Shown in pieces: positions 24,437 through 32,283 of a DNA stretch of 51,992 nucleotides. How positions within the stretch are numbered: the stretch's first letter is position 1; the number at the start of each line of letters is the position of its first letter. Source of the DNA: a virus; IMG/VR virus record IMGVR_UViG_3300048586_000159, positions 1 through 51,992 of that record; one strand, 5' to 3'. Position numbers and translations under genes: made by a program. Under the pieces are notes generated by a model that worked only from the letters and a program-made list of their open reading frames with translations, had not been told where the DNA came from and made no database searches.

Positions 24437-24958
24437 TTATGCTGGGCGGAAGAACTGCCCGTGGTGCTTGACTGCGAAAGCATCTCTCGCACGGGCCGCC
24501 TCTTCGGCTGTGTCAAAAAGTCCGAGGTTCACTCGTCTTCCGCCCGCCCTTGCTCTGGCCAACCATTTCCCTGATCGGCGGTCGAAATTGACGCCCTTGA
24601 ACCCGCTGGTGTTGCTGCTCTTTAGGGGGAGGTTCGCGTTATTCTCGCGCGGTGTGGCTAAGCGAAGGTTCGCGAACCTGTTGTCCCGCTTGTTGAGATT
24701 GACGTGGTCGATCTGCTGTTTCGGCCATTTGCCTGTCATGTAAAACCATGCAAGCCGATGCGCATAATATCGATGCCCGTAAACGCTTACGCGCCAATAC
24801 CCATGGACGCCAAAGCCGCCTGCATCTGTACCGGCAACTCGCCTATGTGAATTTGTTATCAGCCACCGAAACTCGCCGCCAATTGGATCGTACTCAAGAG
24901 CTTCTTTCAGCTTCGATTGCGTAAGATCGCGCGGGGCGATAATCTCGCATTCAGCCAT
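24437..24958 (-). CDS. HNH homing endonuclease with AP2-like domain (cassette 4)
   Basis: 173 aa, MAECEIIAPRDLTQSKL, with AAGGAGG upstream. The HNH core runs YYAHRLAWFYMTGKWPK, IDHVNLNKRDNRFANLRLAT; the C-terminal NTSGFKGVNFDRRSGKW is AP2-like. It is a relative of the plus-strand gene at 1956. It lies between the major capsid gene and its terminator, behind the common hairpin-leader module. Confidence 0.92.
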   Translation of the reverse strand: MAECEIIAPRDLTQSKLKEALEYDPIGGEFRWLITNSHRRVAGTDAGGFGVHGYWRVSVYGHRYYAHRLAWFYMTGKWPKQQIDHVNLNKRDNRFANLRLATPRENNANLPLKSSNTSGFKGVNFDRRSGKWLARARAGGRRVNLGLFDTAEEAARARDAFAVKHHGQFFRPA

Positions 24959-25033
24959 CTCGACCTCCTTACAGGTGGGGCTTGGTAAGAATGGCCGGAT
25001 GTGTTGGTAGCACTCCGGCCATTCGTTATTTCT
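24959..25033 (-). repeat. HNH cassette leader module, copy 4
   Basis: Hairpin AATGGCCGGA / TCCGGCCATT (24990-25023, 10 bp), then CTTACCAAGCC, CCACCTGT, AAGGAGGTCGAG, ATGGCT. The stem differs completely from copies 1-3 but the order and the leader are conserved, although the downstream endonuclease is of another type. Confidence 0.75.
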
Positions 25034-25038
25034 ACAGC

Positions 25039-26007
25039 TTATTTGGTGACATCGCCAATCGTAATCACCCCAGCCGAATGTTTAATAGAACTTGCTACGA
25101 GGTCCCAGTTGGCCCCCGTAGCAAGCTCCGCGTCGGTCGGCGACTTGCCACCGGAACCTTCATCCCATGTGAAGCCCTTGAGGCCGAGGCCGAAGGTGTA
25201 GTCCACCTGCAGGGTCGTCTCGATGCGGGTCTGACCGTTCTTCGTCTCTATGTTCGAGATGATGTCACGGCTGTCCGAGACGGTGGCGGCGTTCGCCACC
25301 AGCGACAGCACCTTGAGCTTGTTCGGCGTGCCGGCCTCGTACAGGGCGGGCGCGTCGGTGACGACGACCATCTTGCCGAGGATATCGACCACGCGAACGT
25401 TGGCGGCCTGGAACAGGGTCTGCGCATTGGCGAGGTTCAGGCCGATCAGCTTGTGATAGGCCGTACCATTCATCACCTGCGTGATGAGATTGCCGGAATG
25501 GTCGCCGAACTTGGCGTGGGCATCGTTCATGGTGATGTAGCTGACGCCGGCCGTGGCCGACACGTCATTCGTGGCCGCGGCCTGATTGCTGATCGCGGCC
25601 ACCAGCGCGGCAATGGCGCTGTTGAGCTGATCGCGAAGCAGCGCCTCGGCGAAATTGCGGGAGGCAACCTCGACGCCCTCGGCCGTCGGCTTGTCCAGCC
25701 AGGTCATCTGCGAAGGCTCATAGCGCACCGGGCCGAAGCCGCCCGCGACCTTGACCGAGGAGTGCTTGAGCTGCGTCAGGTCGGTTGCCGAAGCGCTGGC
25801 CTGAGCAGCATAGCGGTCAACGCGACGCTGAGCCGAGTGGATGGCGGCGTAGAACGATTCCTGGAGGAAGTCGCCTTCGAAACCTTCCGTGGTCAGGCGG
25901 ATCGCGCCGCCGGATGCCGCGTTGAACTTGTCGACCATCTGCGCAAGCGTCTCGATGGTGGCGGGCATGAAGTACTTGTTGAAGACCTGCATCTGCGAAA
26001 GAGACAT
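25039..26007 (-). CDS. Major capsid protein
   Basis: 322 aa (MSLSQMQVFNKYFMPATIET). Matches major capsid proteins of alphaproteobacterial siphophages in length, in sequence style (VAGGFGPVRYEPSQMTWLDK; VVDILGKMVVVTDAPALY) and in lying directly after the scaffold gene. The last ~16 codons switch to AT-rich third positions (7 of 16 G/C by hand count), in contrast to the G/C-rich body, just before an HNH cassette. The 5' leader holds a 7-bp hairpin. Confidence 0.93.
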   Translation of the reverse strand: MSLSQMQVFNKYFMPATIETLAQMVDKFNAASGGAIRLTTEGFEGDFLQESFYAAIHSAQRRVDRYAAQASASATDLTQLKHSSVKVAGGFGPVRYEPSQMTWLDKPTAEGVEVASRNFAEALLRDQLNSAIAALVAAISNQAAATNDVSATAGVSYITMNDAHAKFGDHSGNLITQVMNGTAYHKLIGLNLANAQTLFQAANVRVVDILGKMVVVTDAPALYEAGTPNKLKVLSLVANAATVSDSRDIISNIETKNGQTRIETTLQVDYTFGLGLKGFTWDEGSGGKSPTDAELATGANWDLVASSIKHSAGVITIGDVTK

Positions 26008-26050
26008 GGTCGGTTCCTTTCCGTTTTCCGTGATGGGTGGGGTGTGGTTG

Positions 26051-26071
26051 CGGGCATTGCCCAGATGCCCG
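26051..26071 (-). promoter_or_regulatory. Hairpin in the capsid gene leader
   Basis: CGGGCAT, 7-base loop, ATGCCCG, about 45 bases upstream of the capsid start in the 120-bp scaffold-capsid gap. No T-tract, so more likely an mRNA-processing or stabilising element than a terminator. Confidence 0.4.
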
Positions 26072-26127
26072 TCACCTCGTTGAGATCACGGGAGGTCGCG
26101 CCGCGCGGCGCGGGTGGTCAGGAGCAG

Positions 26128-26850
26128 TTATGCCCCGGCGCTGAGTTCGGGGAACTTCGCCGAGATGGCGGCGGCGCGGGCCTTGGCGTCTCCGCCGAAG
26201 TCACCCTTCACCGCTTGCTGCTGATGGCCGTTGTCGTTGCCCTTGGCGTTGTCGCCCTTGGCCGGTGCGACGAAGGGTTTGCCCTCGTCACCTGCGGCCC
26301 AGCGTTTGACAGCTTCCGCGATACCCATGGGCCCGAGGCCGATATCCATGGAGGCTTCGTCCGTATCCATGGCAACACGCGGCTCCAGAAGAGCGCGAGC
26401 GGCCTTGACGAACGATGGCTCCTTGATGCCAGAGGCGGAAAGAGCGTCGGTGAGCGCGGCATTGACCGCGGCCTTCTTGCCCTTGGTGACCTCGCCCTCG
26501 TACTTGCCCTTCCAGTCGTCGCGCTCGCCTTCGAGGGTTTTGCGAAGCTCGACCAGCTGGCGCTGGTGCGCCGCGTCGTCGGTCTTGCCTTCCTTCAGCT
26601 TCTTCCACGTCTCCTGGTCGAAGTCCTCGGGAGCGGCCTTCTTCTTCGCGTCGGCCAGATCGTTCTTGGCGGTCGCGAGATCGGCCTTGGTGCGGTCATA
26701 AGCGTTGGCGAGGGGGAGAACATCGCGATGGCCGCGAACGCTATCGGCGTCGGTATCCAGATGGAACTTGCCATCCGTGTGTTCGACATAGAGGGATTTC
26801 AGGGCCTCGTCGACATTGTAGATCGAGTCCAGAACGAGCTTCAGGGCCAT
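26128..26850 (-). CDS. Scaffold protein
   Basis: 240 aa (MALKLVLDSIYNVDEALKSL). Long charged coiled coil in the middle (ANAYDRTKADLATAKNDLAD; RKTLEGERDDWKGKYEGEV) and a Gly/Asp/Gln-rich C-terminus, the usual make-up of phage capsid scaffolds. It lies between portal and capsid genes. No protease signature, so scaffold removal would need another activity. Confidence 0.88.
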   Translation of the reverse strand: MALKLVLDSIYNVDEALKSLYVEHTDGKFHLDTDADSVRGHRDVLPLANAYDRTKADLATAKNDLADAKKKAAPEDFDQETWKKLKEGKTDDAAHQRQLVELRKTLEGERDDWKGKYEGEVTKGKKAAVNAALTDALSASGIKEPSFVKAARALLEPRVAMDTDEASMDIGLGPMGIAEAVKRWAAGDEGKPFVAPAKGDNAKGNDNGHQQQAVKGDFGGDAKARAAAISAKFPELSAGA

Positions 26851-26897
26851 TGGCCTTATCTCCTGTTGGTGGTGGGTAGGTCGGGTTCCGACCGGGC

Positions 26898-28250
26898 TTA
26901 GACGAGCGCCGCAGCGGCTTCGTCTTCTCCGCCCTCAGGGTCGATGAGGGCGTATTCCTGTTCCGCGTCACGCTCGGGCGAGAATATCCCGCCGGCCTGT
27001 CCGCGTTCGTAGAAGGTCTCCCAGGACATGCCGTTCTGGCTGTAGACGCTGAAGAGCTGCGCGAAGTCCGCCGGCGACATGGTGCTGTCGAGCAGATCCT
27101 TTGGCGGGACCACGACGATATCGTTCTCGTCGAGCCCCTTCATTCGGGCCGCCGCCTTCAATCCGCGCTCAAGCAGCGCGGCCGAGACCTGCGATACGCT
27201 CATGAGGTTGGCTGTCTCGCTCGCGAACCGAAGCTTGCGGGCCTCCCCGCTCTCCTGCGTGGACTTCTCCTGTTCGAACATTCGGGCGCCGGCCATGACG
27301 GCGGCTTCCTTCTGCTTTTCGATTGCCGCCTCGTGAGCTTCGATGCCAGAGCATGTCGGCGAGACGTATTTCAGATCAGGCGTAACAGTGTCGTTGCCCA
27401 TCATCTGGTGCACGACGCCAGCGCCAACGGTCTTAGGTGCCTCGCCGTTGATGGCGACAAGGGTCTCCTGCCCACTCATGAAGAGCTGCCAGCGCCAATC
27501 GGCTGAAAGCTGGTAGGAGTTGATGATGGCGTTCGCGATGCCGATCAACGGCGGGGTTTCGACCGCCGGCACCACATCACGAGCATTGCCGACATAGAAC
27601 GGCACGAAGTTGAGCCGGCCGTCACCCAGAGCGACGGGCTCGGTCTTGGTGATGGTGCCGAGGTCTTCGCCCTCATAGACGGACGAGACATAGAAGCCGT
27701 CAATCAGTTCCAGCACGCGGAACTTCGGATTATCCTTCCACTCGAATCCGACTCGGCGTTTGCCGCTCTCATCAAGGACGAAGAAGTCTCGGTCCCAGTT
27801 GATGATGCTGTCGCCGGCATAGCCCGCGAGATACGGTTCGCCACCGCCAACCGGAGCCGTCGTCAAAACGCCGTAGCGGCCCAGCCAGAGCAGATATCGC
27901 GTAATGCGGCGGTGAAAGGCCTCAAGGCTCATGCCATCGCCGTCGGCATTCTCCCAGATCGACGCCAGACCATCTGGAATGGTGATCTGCGTCTCCTTGG
28001 AGTGGATGATGCCGATCATCGCCGCGACCGACGGCGAAAGCAGTTCCGGCACAATGGCGCGAAGCTTGTACGCCTTTTCGTACGCCTCCTGGCCGCCGTC
28101 GGGCATACCCTTGAAGCCAGAGGGCATCGGCAGATAGGCCACGCCCTTCTGCTTCACTGCACGCTGACCCTGCATGGCGTCCCGCATGAGACACCAGTCG
28201 GCAAGGCGATCCGCCGTCAAATCCGGGTGCTTTGTCTTCACATCGAACAT
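26898..28250 (-). CDS. Portal protein (DUF4055 family)
   Basis: 450 aa from MFDVKTKHPDLTADRLADW; a longer reading is rejected because this ATG overlaps the terminase stop (TAATG). Segments such as YLPMPSGFKGMPDGGQEAYE and TRYLLWLGRYGVLTTAP are typical of the DUF4055 portal family. Dodecameric DNA entry channel of the head; order TerS-TerL-portal-scaffold-capsid is canonical. Confidence 0.93.
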   Translation of the reverse strand: MFDVKTKHPDLTADRLADWCLMRDAMQGQRAVKQKGVAYLPMPSGFKGMPDGGQEAYEKAYKLRAIVPELLSPSVAAMIGIIHSKETQITIPDGLASIWENADGDGMSLEAFHRRITRYLLWLGRYGVLTTAPVGGGEPYLAGYAGDSIINWDRDFFVLDESGKRRVGFEWKDNPKFRVLELIDGFYVSSVYEGEDLGTITKTEPVALGDGRLNFVPFYVGNARDVVPAVETPPLIGIANAIINSYQLSADWRWQLFMSGQETLVAINGEAPKTVGAGVVHQMMGNDTVTPDLKYVSPTCSGIEAHEAAIEKQKEAAVMAGARMFEQEKSTQESGEARKLRFASETANLMSVSQVSAALLERGLKAAARMKGLDENDIVVVPPKDLLDSTMSPADFAQLFSVYSQNGMSWETFYERGQAGGIFSPERDAEQEYALIDPEGGEDEAAAALV

Positions 28251-29725
28251 TAATAAAGACCCGTAACTGCCGTCGTTGCCGTTGATGGTTGCCGTTTCGT
28301 CGTCAGTTCCGTGAACGCGCGCGATGCAGCGTCGATCTGGTCCTTCCACTTGCCCATCGGGAAGCCCTCAGCCTCGGAAAGGAATGCCTCGTTCCATTTG
28401 CCTTCGAGCAGGAAGACGTTCCCGGCTTCAGCCTGCGCAGCGAGTGGGAGGGCTCTCGTTTCCTTGTCGCCCGTCTCTGGGCTGAAATGGTAATCGAAGC
28501 CGACGAGCACATGGCGCAGGATGTGTTGCGCCTGCGCCTTACCGGCTTGCCCTGGGTCTTGCGGGTACGAGCCGCGCACCTGACCGTGAGTTGCCTTGTC
28601 TTGCTCCGCCGTGGCTTTCAGCAGCCGCTCGACACCCATAGGGCCAAGCTGCTCACGGACGGCGTTTGCGATGATGAACCGGCCATCAGGCGCCAGAGCC
28701 ATCAATATGCCGGCAGTTGCCGCGGCTTCCTCGTCCTCGGTCGCTGCCAAGTCCCAGCCCCGAACGAACCGGCAGCCGGTTGGTAGCGCCCTGACAGTTC
28801 CGAACCACGACCGCTTGAACAGGCCGCCGCCGCGCGGGACCGGCCGCTGTTGCAACTGACCGGCCGAGGCGTAGCTTCCAAGCGTTCGCTCCAGAAGCTC
28901 GACCTGGGATTTCGGGAAGCGCTCTGGGAAGAGCAATTCCCCATCGGTCTGCCGCGGGTCCTTGAAGTATGGCGTCACGCACCGACGCTCGGCTTCAAAG
29001 CGCATCGGCAACATGAGGTGGACGTAAGGCAGGCCCTTCGTGATGATCAGTCCCGACGTGTCTCGCTCATGCAGGCGCTGCATGATGACGACAATCGCAG
29101 AATCCTCATTGTTCACTCGGGTCGGAAGCGCCTCAAGAAAGGTACGCTCCGCCGCCAGAAGTTCGGCCTCGCTGTTCGCATCGTCTGCAGACAGCGGGTC
29201 GTCGAGGATAACCCGATCTCCGCGCGAGCCGGTCATGCTCTGGAAGGCCATCGCCTCGCGAAAGCCGGTCTTGTCGTTCTCGAACTTCGTCTTTGCGTTC
29301 TGGTCTGTCGTCAGCGCCGTTGGCCAGCGCGTCTGATACCATTCCGATTGGATGAGGCGCCGGCACTTCAGGTTGTCGCGGATCGCGAGGTCCTGCTTGT
29401 GCGCCGTCGAAAGGAACCGCTTTTCCGGCTGCCCGAGCGGACCCCACTCCCATGCCGGCCAGATGACGCCCGTCAAAAGCGACTTCATGGTGCCAGGCGG
29501 CACGTTCATGAGGAGGTGCTTGACCTCCCCGCGGCTCACGGCCTCGAGGTGATGGCAGATCGCATCAAGCGCCCATCCCCACTTCAGGGGTGTCGCAGGT
29601 TCAAGGATATGCCATGCACGCTTGGCGAACTCTGCAAGGGACCTTTTGCAGGCTCGCCGCTCAATTTCCCTTTCTATTTCGCTCAGCGGCGGCAGCGAGA
29701 GTTCGATACGCTTCGATTTCATCAT
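28250..29725 (-). CDS. terL: Terminase large subunit
   Basis: 491 aa. ATPase with a Walker A-like loop VPPGTMKS (about 75-82) and Walker B RVILDDP (171-177), followed by an RNase H-like nuclease with RGWDLAATED (Asp ~325) and a late acidic motif in KWKDQIDAASRAF. Starts with two tandem ATGs inside the small terminase gene, overlapping it by 65 bp. Cuts and packages DNA into the prohead. Confidence 0.97.
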   Translation of the reverse strand: MMKSKRIELSLPPLSEIEREIERRACKRSLAEFAKRAWHILEPATPLKWGWALDAICHHLEAVSRGEVKHLLMNVPPGTMKSLLTGVIWPAWEWGPLGQPEKRFLSTAHKQDLAIRDNLKCRRLIQSEWYQTRWPTALTTDQNAKTKFENDKTGFREAMAFQSMTGSRGDRVILDDPLSADDANSEAELLAAERTFLEALPTRVNNEDSAIVVIMQRLHERDTSGLIITKGLPYVHLMLPMRFEAERRCVTPYFKDPRQTDGELLFPERFPKSQVELLERTLGSYASAGQLQQRPVPRGGGLFKRSWFGTVRALPTGCRFVRGWDLAATEDEEAAATAGILMALAPDGRFIIANAVREQLGPMGVERLLKATAEQDKATHGQVRGSYPQDPGQAGKAQAQHILRHVLVGFDYHFSPETGDKETRALPLAAQAEAGNVFLLEGKWNEAFLSEAEGFPMGKWKDQIDAASRAFTELTTKRQPSTATTAVTGLY

Positions 29726-30176
29726 CGCTCATCGCCGCCAAATCGAAAGCCGCCGGCTTCGGGCTCATGCTCCCATCGCTTGAGGTGTGATCATGCTTTT
29801 GCCGGTTGGTGTAGCTATCACCTACCTCTTTCGCAGCCTGCTCCAGAAGGTTGGAGGCCAGCACCATGTTCCCCTGCGTCTCCGCCTTGTCTGCCATGCG
29901 CTGGAGAGCGCGAAGACGAACGGCGCGGTGACTGATGGCGATGGTGGACGTGTCTTCCAGAAACGACTTGCGTGTTTCGTCGAACAGCACCCGCCAGCGC
30001 TCGCCCAACTTGGCGCCGGCCTTCTTGGTCGGATCGTGGCTCTCGCACAGCTGCTTGCTGATCTCGATGCCATACTCGCGCTTGACCGCAGCCACGACGA
30101 CAGCGAGCCCGTCAAAGCAGGCAAGGCTCTGGATGATGAAGGCCTTCACCTCATCGGATAGCTTCGGACCTGCCAT
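29661..30176 (-). CDS. terS: Terminase small subunit (DUF2280)
   Basis: 171 aa, MAGPKLSDEVKAFIIQSLAC. The N-terminal HTH-like region and the middle (RRVLF-type segment WRVLFDETRKSFLED; NLLEQAAKEVGDSYTNR) match the DUF2280 family of phage small terminases. It recognises the packaging site and recruits TerL, whose gene it overlaps. Confidence 0.9.
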   Translation of the reverse strand: MAGPKLSDEVKAFIIQSLACFDGLAVVVAAVKREYGIEISKQLCESHDPTKKAGAKLGERWRVLFDETRKSFLEDTSTIAISHRAVRLRALQRMADKAETQGNMVLASNLLEQAAKEVGDSYTNRQKHDHTSSDGSMSPKPAAFDLAAMSDDEIEAYRTLAAAAERNRKGN

Positions 30177-30203
30177 GGATTGCGTCTAACCTCGTCTAGA
30201 CGT

Positions 30204-30833
30204 TCACGCCGCCTTTGAGAGGCAGACCCCGCATGCATGGGCGATGCTGGCGTGGCCGATCTCCGGCTTACCCTTGGCAGCATCGACGAACTCGCGAACG
30301 TGCGCGGCATCGGCACCATAGCGGCGGACGATGCTGGTGAATTCCTGAACGTCATGCCCCCGGATGCACCACACCGGGCGGCCGGTTGAGGCGTTGAACT
30401 TCGGCGCGCCGTAGATATCCCTGTCCTGGGCGGCGTGGAGCAATTCATGCTCAACAAGCGCGCACCACTCGATATCGCTGCACTGCTCGGCATATCCAGC
30501 ATCGAAGGTCAGGATGAAATCGGGTATGGACCCGAACCACTGCTCGACCTGAATGCGAGCCTTTGCCTTCGACCACTTGCCCATTGCCATGGGATCGCCG
30601 GTCTCGCATTGCCCGACGATGGCTCTCCCGTTCTTGCTGTTCGAGACGTTGGTCCACAGGGCGCCAATGTTGGCTTGCTCGAGGTGCCCGTGCTCCGAGT
30701 TCCAAAGTGGTGCGCCTTCCCGCACGAATGTTGCCATCGCCCATTCGACGACTTCGGGAGCCGGGATGAACTGGTCGCCATGCTCGACATCGAAGATGAT
30801 TCCCGGCGGTCGAGGGCGCTCAATTTCGGCCAT
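30204..30833 (-). CDS. Putative phage metallopeptidase
   Basis: 209 aa from MAEIERPRPPGIIF with GGAG seven bases upstream; 11 further residues upstream are possible. Contains the zinc-protease motif HELLH (about 129-133) in CALVEHELLHAAQDRDIYG, matching the 'putative phage metallopeptidase' family found beside terminase genes. Substrate unknown. It may act on host proteins or in head maturation. Confidence 0.85.
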   Translation of the reverse strand: MAEIERPRPPGIIFDVEHGDQFIPAPEVVEWAMATFVREGAPLWNSEHGHLEQANIGALWTNVSNSKNGRAIVGQCETGDPMAMGKWSKAKARIQVEQWFGSIPDFILTFDAGYAEQCSDIEWCALVEHELLHAAQDRDIYGAPKFNASTGRPVWCIRGHDVQEFTSIVRRYGADAAHVREFVDAAKGKPEIGHASIAHACGVCLSKAA

Positions 30834-30975
30834 TTCAATCTCCGGTGGGTAGAAACCCCGTGTCAAAGGCCATTTTTGACCGCGCTTACCATGTATGGTT
30901 CAACCTGCGGTCATCATGGATAGCGGATGTTCCTATCTCTGGCCTCAGCTGAGGACACAGATCGGAGCATCTGAG

Positions 30976-30998
30976 AAGCCGGACCTAAGCCCGGCTCT
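30976..30998 (-). terminator. Weak hairpin terminator candidate
   Basis: AGCCGG / CCGGCT stem (30977-30982 with 30991-30996) with a short pyrimidine tail TTCTC on the minus strand, just downstream of the secreted-protein gene. It lies in the 183-bp gap before the metallopeptidase gene; that gap also holds a small dyad ACCAT-gt-ATGGT (30888-30899). Confidence 0.35.
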
Positions 30999-31016
30999 CG
31001 TTTCAGGCATGCGGGA

Positions 31017-31325
31017 TCAGCAGCGACTTCGGACCTCGATGAGGTTCAGGCGGGTGCCGGACGCATCGGCGATGTTCACGCGCGCATCGGTCGGGAACGA
31101 ACTTCGCCCGGTGGCGACGGCGCTGATGATGGCGGCCGGGGCTTCGCAGGTCAGCGCGACGTGATCGTCATAGACCTGCAGGATGGTCGGGGCATCGAGG
31201 CTGGCCTTGACGGCTTCATAGATGCCGGGATCGGTCGGCGTGGCCGCGGTCGCGGGCGCCGAGATCGTGAAGGCCATGGCCGCAAGGGCGAGGCCCGCAT
31301 AGATCAGACTTCGGATCATGCGCAT
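31017..31325 (-). CDS. Small exported protein
   Basis: 102 aa with a clear signal peptide (MRMIRSLIYAGLALAAMAF...APATAA) and a mature part of about 73 residues with two Cys (LTCEAPAA and the final SRC) that could form a disulphide. It lies upstream of the terminase operon among small unknown genes. A periplasmic cargo protein; function unknown. Confidence 0.7.
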   Translation of the reverse strand: MRMIRSLIYAGLALAAMAFTISAPATAATPTDPGIYEAVKASLDAPTILQVYDDHVALTCEAPAAIISAVATGRSSFPTDARVNIADASGTRLNLIEVRSRC

Positions 31326-31355
31326 GCTGGTTCCTTTCTGCTGGGGTGGAGGTGT

Positions 31356-31517
31356 TCAGCGGAGTGGACTACCCATGAGATTTTTCCTCACCAAGTAGTC
31401 CAGCGCTTTCTCTCGTGTTTCCTGACGCTTAGGCAGTTGCCGGCACAGCATGCGGACAAGCATGGCTAAATCGTCCACCGTGCGTTCGACTTCTGTCTTG
31501 GGCTCAAGGTCGATCAT
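31356..31517 (-). CDS. Small hypothetical protein, 53 aa
   Basis: ATG at 31517 directly after the upstream stop (TGA-ATG). Charged helical protein, MIDLEPKTEVERTVDDLAM ... YLVRKNLMGSPLR. Tight coupling to the 75-aa gene supports it being real. No family recognised. Confidence 0.55.
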   Translation of the reverse strand: MIDLEPKTEVERTVDDLAMLVRMLCRQLPKRQETREKALDYLVRKNLMGSPLR

Positions 31518-31745
31518 TCAGGTCGCCGGCGTGAAGTCGAGATAGTATTCACCGCCGACGACGAAGCCCTTGGCGGCCTCCGGGTTGATGGTGCCGATCT
31601 CGACCTTGCCCCACGGCGTCCACTTGAAGAACTCGTCGTTCTCCTTGCTGCCGGTGGTGACAGGCTCGAACGAAAGGCTGAACCCTGCCGAATTCTCGTT
31701 CCGCTGGGTCAGCTTGAACTTTGCTCTGCATACGGGTGCGCTCAT
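31518..31745 (-). CDS. Conserved-looking phage protein, 75 aa
   Basis: MSAPVCRAKFKLTQRNENSA...FKWTPWGKVEIGTINPEAAKGF, a small beta-type protein with a good AAGGAG site. It is the first gene of the leftward late region; the segment upstream (31746-31878) has no gene and may hold the late promoter, though I cannot point to convincing hexamers. Function unknown. Confidence 0.65.
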   Translation of the reverse strand: MSAPVCRAKFKLTQRNENSAGFSLSFEPVTTGSKENDEFFKWTPWGKVEIGTINPEAAKGFVVGGEYYLDFTPAT

Positions 31746-31875
31746 GCGTCTTCTCCTTGTTGAGCCCGGATACCGCCGGGCGCGGATAGCTTTGCCGCCA
31801 CAGGAGCGTCACTGTTCCTGTCTTCCAAGCGCCGGTGCCATTGTCCTGCTTATCCGGGGCGGACTTCCTGAATGC

Positions 31876-31906
31876 GAAAGCCCGCCACCAGTGAAGGCGA
31901 CGGGCT
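31876..31906 (-). terminator. Terminator between the 32-38 kb block and the late operon
   Basis: Minus strand: AGCCCG...CGGGCT outer stem with further pairing CGCC/GGTG inside, followed by TTTCGCATT. It would stop leftward transcripts from the structured gap 31907-32229. Confidence 0.55.
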
Positions 31907-32229
31907 ATTATCGGCTGGCGAAACTATAAAGCTGGCGTGCAGATTATAGTAACGGGTGCCTTTGGTTTAAAGTTGACGGCTCCAGCGATATCGCCCGCCA
32001 CGGTCTTGCCGCGTATGGGGTCGGGAAGGATACCAGCATTTGAGGCATATCTGCCTGCGGGTGTTTGCATGCGCCGCGAAGGTCATGAGCCAGTGGCGCA
32101 AGCGGTATCCCGAACCAGCTTCCCGATGGGCTTTGGAATGGCAGAGGTTCGGATCACGGTTCCGATCCTCCTCAGCGTGACATGAGCCTTTGGCGCCATT
32201 CCAAACTGTTGAGGCTATGCCTCGGAATC
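31907..32229 (-). other. Non-coding gap with an 11-bp inverted repeat; possible small RNA
   Basis: No convincing gene on either strand; the open frames are short and lack support. The arms TTTGGAATGGC (32132-32142) and GCCATTCCAAA (32195-32205) pair perfectly over 11 bp, and between them GGATC/GATCC can form an inner stem. The segment lies between two leftward terminators (32230-32259 and 31876-31906), so a separate short leftward transcript is possible. Function unknown. Confidence 0.4.
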
Positions 32230-32259
32230 AAAAAAAGCAGGAATGTGCGAACACGTCCC
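32230..32259 (-). terminator. Terminator of the 32-38 kb leftward block
   Basis: Minus strand stem GGGA-c-GTGT, loop TCGC, ACAT-TCCT (one bulge and two G-U pairs), then GCTTTTTTTG. It lies 25 bp after the stop codon of the gene ending at 32284. Confidence 0.75.
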
Positions 32260-32283
32260 GACTTTGATATTTCGGAAGATACA

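Noticed and set aside
17209-24958. Group I introns or inteins carrying the HNH genes
   Set aside because: Flanking genes are not interrupted in mid-sequence, no intron core or intein splice motifs are visible, and each HNH gene has its own start and ribosome-binding site.
17828-25023. Hairpins before the four HNH genes as terminators of the structural transcript
   Set aside because: No T-tract follows the stems in the direction of the genes. T-rich sequence follows on the plus strand, where no gene needs a terminator. Kept as part of the cassette module instead.
24982-26901. Plus-strand open frame of 639 aa over capsid and scaffold genes
   Set aside because: Shadow of two recognised minus-strand genes; composition is that of reverse-complement coding sequence.
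28850-29935. Plus-strand open frame of 361 aa over the terminase genes
   Set aside because: Shadow of TerL and TerS, which carry clear motifs.
31937-32185. 82-aa plus-strand open frame in the early/late gap
   Set aside because: No ribosome-binding site, no coding-like composition, and it crosses the inverted repeat and both directions of the structured gap.
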